Source of the DNA: Triatoma infestans
Taxonomy: Eukaryota > Arthropoda > Insecta > Hemiptera > Reduviidae
NCBI GenBank assembly: GCA_011037195.1
Contig: JAAEAF010003447.1
Span: 118,692 to 182,691 of the forward strand
Reading direction: 5' to 3'
Length of the DNA: 64,000 nucleotides
The position numbers and the translations under genes were made by a program. Numbering within the stretch: position 1 is the first letter of the stretch; each line of letters opens with the position of its first letter. Below the pieces are notes generated by a model. The model saw only the letters and a program-made list of their open reading frames with translations, did no database searches and was not told the DNA's origin. Below, piece after piece: positions 57,214 through 64,000 of this stretch.

Positions 57214-58646
57214 TACCGTGTTTCAGAATTGCACGGCACTATTTAAGTTATGTGTTCTGTAGCAAAAAATAAACGTAAAAGTTCATATACAAATATATCT
57301 TAAATCAATTTATTACAGAGATATTGAAGGTTAAAGATTTATTTATCGAAAGTCCAAATGTATAATACTAACAATAGCATATGGTTTATTTTGTTTGACA
57401 ATTAGTATTAAACTTGGCAGTTAGTGTGTATTCTGTGCGTGTGAGTGAATACTGTGAGACAGTATTTTGTGTATTGTACTGGGAGACACCACAAATTTGT
57501 TCACTTTTAACAGAACAAACAGACGAGCTACATAAAAATGGTGTTGCTGCTGTTCGAAGATATTATGAAAAATTTCCCAACCGAAGAATACTAAATCGTA
57601 AAATGTTTGAAGCCATTGTAAGATGTCTTAGGGAAAATGGCACACTAAAGCCTGTACGAGTAAACGGTCGACAAAGATTTCGGTGAAATGCAAACGTTGA
57701 AGAAGAAATACTGGAAGGTGTTCAGTTATCTCCTAGTACTAGTACCAGAAGATTGTCACTTTATTTCGATGTTTCCTGTACCATTGCGCGAACAACAATT
57801 GGATCCATTTCACATTACACATGCACATGATTTGTTTGTGTTTGTCACAAGTTTATATAGCAAGCGTAGAAATTTCTCCCAGTGGTTAATTCAACAATAC
57901 ACACGAGATCCTTACATCCTAAGCTGCCTATTACCGATAAATCTGGCTTTACAAGAAATGGGATTATCAATTTTCAAAACACCCATACTTGGGAGGAAGA
58001 AAATCCTTATAGACTGCTACTACACATTACCAACATACCTTTTCATTAAATTTCTGGTGTGGCCTTCTTGGCGACAATCTAATCGGCCCCTTCTTTTTGC
58101 CACCTAGGCTTTCTTTATGAGCTTCTAGAAGATATTCCGCTTGCCAATAGGCAGAGGCTTTGGTTTTGTGCATGACGGTCCTCCAGCTCACTATTCTCAA
58201 ATTGTGACTGATAATTTAAACGCAACATATGGTTACCGATGGGCTGGTCGAACGGACCTGTTAAATGGCCACCACGATCTCCCAATCTAACGCCTTAGAT
58301 TATTTTCTGTGTAGCTGAATGAAGTCTATGATTTATTCTACGTCTATTGGCACGTAGGCAGCAATCGGATCGTGGAAACCGCAGCTACTATCAGGCATCG
58401 TTTTGATGCTATAACAAGTGCCAAAGAAGCATGGATTCCTCGTGCTGAATGTTGCATTGAACAAAACGGTGTCCACTTTGAACAGTTACTCTGAATTATT
58501 ATTGTGTTGTTAAATAAATATCTTTATGCCCCGATATCTCTGTAATAAATTGATTTAAAACATATGTATGTATGAAGTGTTATGTTTATTTTTTGCTGCA
58601 GACACATATGTACCTAAAATAGTGCCGTAATTCTGAAACACCGGTA
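57214..58646 (+). mobile_element. Tc1/mariner-like element with ~113-bp terminal inverted repeats
   Basis: Ends TACCGTGTTTCAGAATTGC (57214) and inverted GAATTCTGAAACACCGGTA-like (to 58646), with flanking TA. Inverted similarity extends about 113 bp inward to TCAATTTATTACAGAGATAT (57305-57326) and its complement at 58533-58555. The size (1433 bp) and TA duplication fit the IS630/Tc1/mariner superfamily. Confidence 0.8.
57414..58494 (+). pseudogene. Transposase relic of the DUF4817-type Tc1/mariner-like element
   Basis: An open start (57414-57683) gives ICSLLTEQTDELHKNGVAAV then RRYYEKFPNRRILNRKMFEA, the N-terminal helix-turn-helix (DUF4817-type) region. Later blocks appear in shifted frames: KSGFTRNGIINFQNTHTWEE near 57940-58000 and ELLEDIPLANRQRLWF near 58117-58165, followed by the PPAHYS segment near 58180. 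The ending GIRHFE-like EQNGVHFEQLL is near 58461-58493. Several stops and shifts: inactive. Confidence 0.75.
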
Positions 58647-58655
58647 TATTCCAAA

Positions 58656-58916
58656 TATGTGATTCAATTGTTGTGGTTGGTACCGCAGAGCTGGAAAGCA
58701 TCAGAGATATTTTCCGTGATAACCTACTTCTTTTTGTAGTCATCGACCGGTTTCGGGCGTTCACCTATCATCAGGTTGTTTTTGCCATACAGTGTAAAGA
58801 CTTGCACAGAGCAAATACAGTTGAGTGTATCAACTTATGCGTAAACGCCCGAAAACGGTCGATGACCAAAAAAAGAAGCAGGCTATCATGGAAAATATCT
58901 CCTATGTGATCAATTG
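58656..58916. mobile_element. Foldback element, CCGGTCGATGACCAC family, with target duplication
   Basis: TATGTGATTCAATTG at 58656-58670 and TATGTGATCAATTG at 58903-58916 form a 14-15 bp duplication with one indel. The element (58671-58902) begins TTGTGGTTGGTACCGCAGAG, like the copy at 18100. The left arm has GTCATCGACCGGTTTCGGGC; the right arm has GCCCGAAAACGGTCGATGAC. The left arm read in reverse gives the fuller core CCTGATGATAGGTGAACGCC. Confidence 0.8.
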
Positions 58917-58975
58917 CTGCAGAAATATGAAATTTCAAAACCAATTTTCATATTTCAAATTGGACCATATATTTT

Positions 58976-60011
58976 TACTTTCTCTTACTCCTAATAAAGA
59001 GGAAGTATTGTAATCGTGTCAAATTTTCGGTATCGAGTTTTCACCGGAAATATCCGTTTTGAGGCGCCCTGAGTCCAAAAAAGTGGTTTTTAGAAAATGA
59101 TCTGTGTGTGTGTGTGTGTGTCTGTGTGTCTGTATGTGCATGTGAACAGCTTAGCTCAAAAACGAAAAATCGTAGAAAGTTGAAACTTGATATTCCGTTT
59201 AGGTATCACCATGGGATCTGACAGTACGTTATCTGTCAAAATTCCTCAACCGGAAGTACCATTTTACTAGTTGGTTATTTTACTTTTTTGCGTTTTACTC
59301 AAAAATGGCTCTGATGATTTTCTTCAAAATTCCTTCAACTACACATACAAAGAGCTACAACTTTTATTTGTAACATTTCTCTGGGAAAATTCATTTAAGG
59401 GCAGTTATGGGGGAGGAGTGGGGTTAGGTTTTTATCTAAAGTGCTATTTCAGTTTATTAGACAATTCTGTCATCTAAATAATGTTAATTAGAATTGAATA
59501 TGTTGTTGAAATTCCGAGTTTCAAAAAAATCGGATAACGCGTTTATTAAATTAACCGTTTAAATGCGTTTACTTTTAAACCACTTTACTAAATGATTTTT
59601 TTCACTTTTTCGCGATTTTCTCAAAAGTGGCTTCGACGATTTTCTTGAAACTTCTTATATAAACTAAACATACAAAGATCCTACAACTTTTATTTAAAAC
59701 ATTTCTCTGGGAAAATTCGTTTAAGGACACTTTTAGGGGAGGGCTGGGATTATGTGTTTGTCCAAAGTGCTATTCATAGTTGATTATGCAATTCTATCAT
59801 TCAATCAAAATTAATTAGAAATAAATAGATGGCCAAAATTCCGAGTTTCAAGGAAATTAGTAAACCGGAAATGCGCTTTTACTGAAGATTTTTTTCAGTT
59901 TTCAACGAATTTCATTAAATTTGGTACACGAAGTATAAAATTTGTCAATTATAATTTTGAGAACTGAAGTAAGAGAAAGTTGTGTGAGTGTTTCACACCA
60001 GATTTTTTTTT
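58976..60011 (-). repeat. 1 kb family (HINE-like), near-complete copy
   Basis: Reverse orientation: ACTTTCTCTTACTCCTAATA start, TG microsatellite at 59104-59126, inverse unit cores at about 59251, and near 59535 and 59866 (altered). Ends GTGTGAGTGTTTCACACCAG followed by a T-run at 60002-60011. Confidence 0.85.
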
Positions 60012-60149
60012 TATTATTAATTCTTAAAATAGATTTTATAGACATGAATAATGTTTATTTAATGAGAAAAATATATTTTTCTCTAAAAACATATATTTCT
60101 ATAAAATATATTTTATGAGCGTTAAAATAGCCACCATGTGTATGGGTTT

Positions 60150-60358
60150 AAAGAAAATGATTGGAGCAGTATTGGAGATAATTAACAACAAAATTTGTTA
60201 AGTACCACTTTCGGATTTTTTGGAAATTTTGACTAAAATCTTTAGGGTATAAAACCATAATAGAATATCAAGTTTATGCTTCCCTGTGAAAGCATGTATG
60301 TATTTCCGGTGTAATTGAATTTTGAAAACTTCCTCTTACAGCCTAAAAGAAAGTGAAA
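60150..60358 (+). repeat. 1 kb family, right-end fragment
   Basis: GGTTTAAAGAAAATGATTGG near 60146, a TTTCCGGTGTAATTGAATTT block near 60304 and a decayed terminal CTCTTACAGCCTAAAAGAAAGTG. Confidence 0.5.
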
Positions 60359-60497
60359 ACATTATATTAATATATAAAATTTTATGTTTTTAAATTTTAG
60401 ATCTTATATATATAATTATCAAATCTAAAATGGCATGCTTCGCCAATTATGAATTGGGAGAAAAGATGATTTAATTACGGCAATTTTTGTCTATTTT

Positions 60498-60622
60498 TAC
60501 TTTCTCTTACTCCTAGTAAGAGGAAGTATTGTAATCGTGTCAAATTTTCGATATCGAGTTTTCACCGGAAATATCCGTTTTGAGGTCCCCTGAGCCAAAA
60601 AAGTGGTTTTTAGCAAATGGTC

Positions 60623-60654
<32 letters not shown>

Positions 60655-61509
60655 TGTGTGTGTGTGTATGTATGTGAACAGCATAGCTCAAAAACGAAAA
60701 AATCGTAGAAAGTTCAAACTTGATATTACGTTTAGGTATCACATGGGATCTGACGGTGCGTTATGTGTCAATATTCCTCAACCGGAAGTACCACTTTACT
60801 AGTTGTTTTTTTTACGTTTTTGCAATTTTCTCAAAAATGGCTCCGAAGATTTTCTTTAAACTTGGTATATCAACTACACATACAAAGAGCTACAACTTTT
60901 ATTTGAAACATTTCTCCAGGAAAATTCATTTAAGGGCACTTCTGGGGGAGGGGTGGGGTTAGGTTTTCATCTTAACTGCTGTTTCAGTATATTAGACAAT
61001 TCTGTCATCTAAATAATGTTAATTAGAATTAAATATGTTGTTGAAATTCCGAGTTTGAAAAAAAAATAGATAACCGGAAGTGCGTTTTTACTGAAATATA
61101 ATTTTCAGTTTCTGGTATTTTCTCGAAAATGGCTCCAACGATTTTCTTTAAACCAGAGTTGTTAACTATACATATAAAGAGCTACAACTTTTATTTGAAA
61201 CTTTTTCCCTGATAAATTCATTTAAGGGGACTTTTGGGGGAGGGGGGTTATGTTTTTCTTTAAAATGCTATCACAGTTGATTATACAATTCTGTCATCCA
61301 AATTGAAATAACTAGAAATTAATATATGACCCAAATTCCGAGTTTCAAGGAAATTAGTAAACCGGACAGTTTTACTGGACAGTGTTTTCACTTTTCGACG
61401 AATTTCATTAAATTTGGTACACTAACTATAAAATTTGTCAATTATAATTTTGAGTACTGGAGTAAGAGAAAGTTGTGTGAGTGTTTCGCACCAGATTTTT
61501 TTTTTTTTT
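60498..61509 (-). repeat. 1 kb family (HINE-like), near-complete copy
   Basis: Starts TACTTTCTCTTACTCC followed by TAGTAAGAGG, a perfect terminal hairpin. Long TG microsatellite at 60625-60668. Inverse cores near 60781 and 61073; the third near 61362 is altered. Ends GTTGTGTGAGTGTTTCGCAC, then CAG and a T-run. Confidence 0.88.
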
Positions 61510-62079
61510 GATACCTCTCTTTGGTTCAGAAAACCACTTTTAACGGCGTTGAATATTTTGCTTGCTGCACCTGATCGATGATTAGTTATTTGACTATCGA
61601 TACAAAAATTTTCACGTAGGTGCCCTCTTAAATACTTGAATTTTCCATTTATTCTAATGATTAGCAATTTATTCTGATAATTCTCATGGTAATCGCTAGG
61701 CACATGGAAAATTACAAAAAAATTGTGCAATAGTTAGAAGAATGTTGGATTTCTAAGGAGAATCGGATATTGCAGAAATAATATATATAGTCATTACTTT
61801 TTATAAATACTAAAATGATAATGATTTCACTTGAAATGGTTTTTAAATAAGTTGACTCGGGGATCGGGGATTTTATCATTAATAAACATGATTATATTAT
61901 CCACTTGCGAGATTTATTTATTTTTTTAAAAAAAGACGAAGTAAATGACACATAATTACTGAATGTTTAAAACTTCCCGTAGTCATTTAGAATTAATATA
62001 GTAAGTTTGTCATTATTTAATATACACATCTCCTTTAATTAAGATATTGCAACTGTTCAATTAACGATAATCAGACAAA
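61510..62079. other. No gene recognised; AT-rich spacer
   Basis: Between two repeats; only low-complexity AT-rich sequence. Confidence 0.5.
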
Positions 62080-62350
62080 CGAAATAAGATATAATTCATA
62101 CAGATCTTTATATACCTTTCGTCTCCCAAGTTGCTCAAAACTGTTGTAGAAAATTACATCTCAATCTAGAATCACATCCCAATCCATTAGTACACCACCT
62201 ATTTTCTGAAACCATTCCAGTCCATCCTCCTACACGTCTTAAAAGACAGTGGCCTCGCAATCTCCTCGCTGACTCCACTATTGAGTATTTTGTAAAATCC
62301 ACAGCGCTCATTGTTACTTATTGTAAACGGTGATTGTAGCAAAGAAATAA
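62080..62350 (+). pseudogene. Jockey-like LINE 3' end
   Basis: Frames near 62095-62300 read IIHTDLYIPFVSQVAQNCCR, then LESHPNPLVHHL and PPTRLKRQWPRNLLADS, the closing motifs of Jockey-clade reverse transcriptases. They are followed by a short 3' UTR and an A-rich end at 62346-62360. One frame change lies near 62150. A 1 kb-family copy begins right at the A-rich tail. Confidence 0.6.
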
Positions 62351-62353
62351 ATT

Positions 62354-63366
62354 AAAAAAATCGAGTGTAAAAACACTCACACAACTTTCTCTTACTCCAG
62401 TTCTGAAAATTGTAACAGACAAATTTTTATAGTTTGCATACAAAATTTAATGAAATTCGTCGAAAAACTGAAAAACTGTTTAGTTAAAGCGCACTTCCGG
62501 TTTACTAGTTTTCTTAAAGCTCGGAATTTCGGCCACCTATTTATTTCTAATTAATTTTGTTTGGATGATAGAATTGTATAATCAACTATGGATAGCACTT
62601 TAGAGAAAAACATAACCCGACCCCTCCTCTAAAAGTGCCCTTAAATGAATTTTTCCAGAAATATGTTATAATAAAAGTTGTAGATCTTTGTATGTTTAGT
62701 GTACATACGTAGTTTCAAGAAAATCGTCTGAGCCATTTTTGAGAATATCGCGAAAAAGTGAAAAAAAAATCATTTAGTAATGTGGTTAAAGTAAACGCAT
62801 TGTCGGTCATCCGATTCTTTTAAAACTCGGAATTTCAACAACATATTTAATTCTAATTAATGTTATTTAGATGACAGAATTGTCTAATAAACTGAAATAG
62901 CACTTTAAATAAAAACCTAATCCCACCCCTCTCCCAAAAGTGTCCTTAAATGAATTTTCTGAGAGAAATATTTCAAATAAAAGCTGTAGCTCTTTGTAGT
63001 GTATGTGTAGTTGATATACTAAGTTTGAAGAAAATCATCGGAGCCATTTTTGAGAAAATCGCAAAAAAGTAAAAAAAAAAACAACTTGTAAGGTCGTGCT
63101 TCCGGTATAGGAATTTTGGCAGATAACACATTGTCAGATCCCATGGTGAGACCTAAACGGAATATAAAGTTTCAACTTCCTACGGTTTTTCGTTTTTGAG
63201 CTATTCTGTTCACTTATATACACATCACACACACACACACAACACACAGACCATTTGCTAAAACCCCCTTTTTTGGACTCAGGGGATCTCAAAACGGATA
63301 TTTCCGGTAATAATGAAAATTTGACACGATTACAATACTTCCTCTTACTAGGAGTATGAGAAAGTA
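62354..63366 (+). repeat. 1 kb family (HINE-like), near-complete copy
   Basis: The ACTTTCTCTTACTCC block is at 62386-62400. Unit cores near 62493, 62800 (altered to ATTGTCGG) and 63099 (spacing about 307 and 299). CA tract at 63225-63249. Right end TAGGAGTATGAGAAAGTA at 63366. Confidence 0.88.
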
Positions 63367-64000
63367 AAAAAACATAAACCAAAAATATATGAGCCGATAA
63401 ATTTTTGATTTGAAATATAATAAATTTTTAAAAATATCTTTGGCAAAAAAAAAAATAACGACGTTTTAATGTTATGTTTTTTGATTGTGATGAGCCATTT
63501 TGATTTTACAATGTTATCTCTTTGTTGATTTATCCATCAATGATGAAAAAGTAAAACAAAAAAAAACCTATATTTACAAATCAGATGCATTCTCAAGTGG
63601 TTTAACCTTATTCACTCAAGTTTTCTAGAAAAGGTTAACACTGTGAATTGATAAAGGTTCATTAAAAATACATAATGATGCAGAACAATGATAATTTCAA
63701 GCGTTGCAGTATTTGCGTTAATTATTTATTGAGGAAAATACATTCATATTTTTTTTCATAAGAGAACCTGCTGTTTCCCGACAATGCAAATGTCGAATTA
63801 AAAGTAACAAAGATTGTATGAAATTTGCATTTGTAGTAAAATCTACATAATTGTTATAAACTCTATGAAACATAGAATATGTTGATAAACATTCTAGTAG
63901 TCTATAATAATATTATAAAACGAAAGAGACTAGAGCCAAGCAAGGTCGGCTGGGGCCAAAGTATACGCGAGAGATGCAACCGCATAGGTTCCTGCACTTA
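63367..64000. other. No gene recognised; end of window
   Basis: AT-rich sequence. The last ~70 bases (63930-64000) are richer in GC and could begin another repeat or exon, but the window ends before it can be judged. Confidence 0.4.

Noticed and set aside
1..64000. CRISPR array or bacterial operon structure
   Set aside because: No short regularly spaced direct repeats with unique spacers. Genes are spliced and the elements are eukaryotic.

Overview
This is an AT-rich animal genomic window with spliced genes, introns bounded by GT/AG, and a very high load of decayed transposable elements. The two host genes, the mix of elements (mariner, hAT, P-like, Penelope, several non-LTR retrotransposon clades, solo LTRs) and the overall texture fit an insect, probably hemipteran. 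The order is inferred from general resemblance, not proven.

Two conventional genes are present, both on the minus strand. Endonuclease G lies at 22326-26920 (five coding exons, 319 residues, DRGH nuclease motif, N-terminal mitochondrial-type segment). N-acetylneuraminate lyase lies at 32381-40461 (seven recognised coding exons, about 293 residues, with the catalytic Tyr and the Schiff-base Lys). Both reading frames join without a break at the proposed splice sites. Their short introns (76-90 nt) are empty, whereas their long introns hold repeats: a hAT relic, an internally deleted mariner and a truncated LINE in the lyase gene, and repeat fragments in the nuclease gene. The two genes sit about 5 kb apart and have no obvious functional link.

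Region by region: 1-18 kb is almost wholly repeats (many copies of one 1 kb family, a LINE with a 130-bp tandem duplication, a Jockey-like relic); 18-22 kb starts with a foldback element and is otherwise empty AT-rich DNA; 22-27 kb is endonuclease G; 27-32 kb holds a Penelope-like GIY-YIG relic, a large inverted repeat and LTR copies; 32-40.5 kb is the lyase; 41-43 kb holds a THAP/P-element-like relic; 44-46 kb a solo LTR nested in an RNase H LINE; 46.7-50 kb a hAT element nested in a Tc1/mariner-like element; 50-53 kb a LINE; 53-57 kb a solo LTR, a foldback and a LINE with a 14-bp target duplication; 57-59 kb a Tc1/mariner-like element with long inverted ends and another foldback; 59-63.4 kb three more copies of the 1 kb family and a Jockey-like 3' end.

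The most distinctive signal is the 1 kb repeat family (at least ten long copies on both strands). It has a 15-bp inverted repeat near its ends, a hairpin at each end, three or four internal ~300-bp tandem units each carrying an ACTTCCGG core, and a CA microsatellite near one end. This recalls Helentron-associated (HINE/DINE-1-like) elements, but no Rep/helicase gene is present to prove it. A second theme is a set of foldback elements with 10-15 bp target duplications whose arms carry a CTGANGA...GAAAC core around a small stem-loop, probably inverted Penelope terminal repeats.
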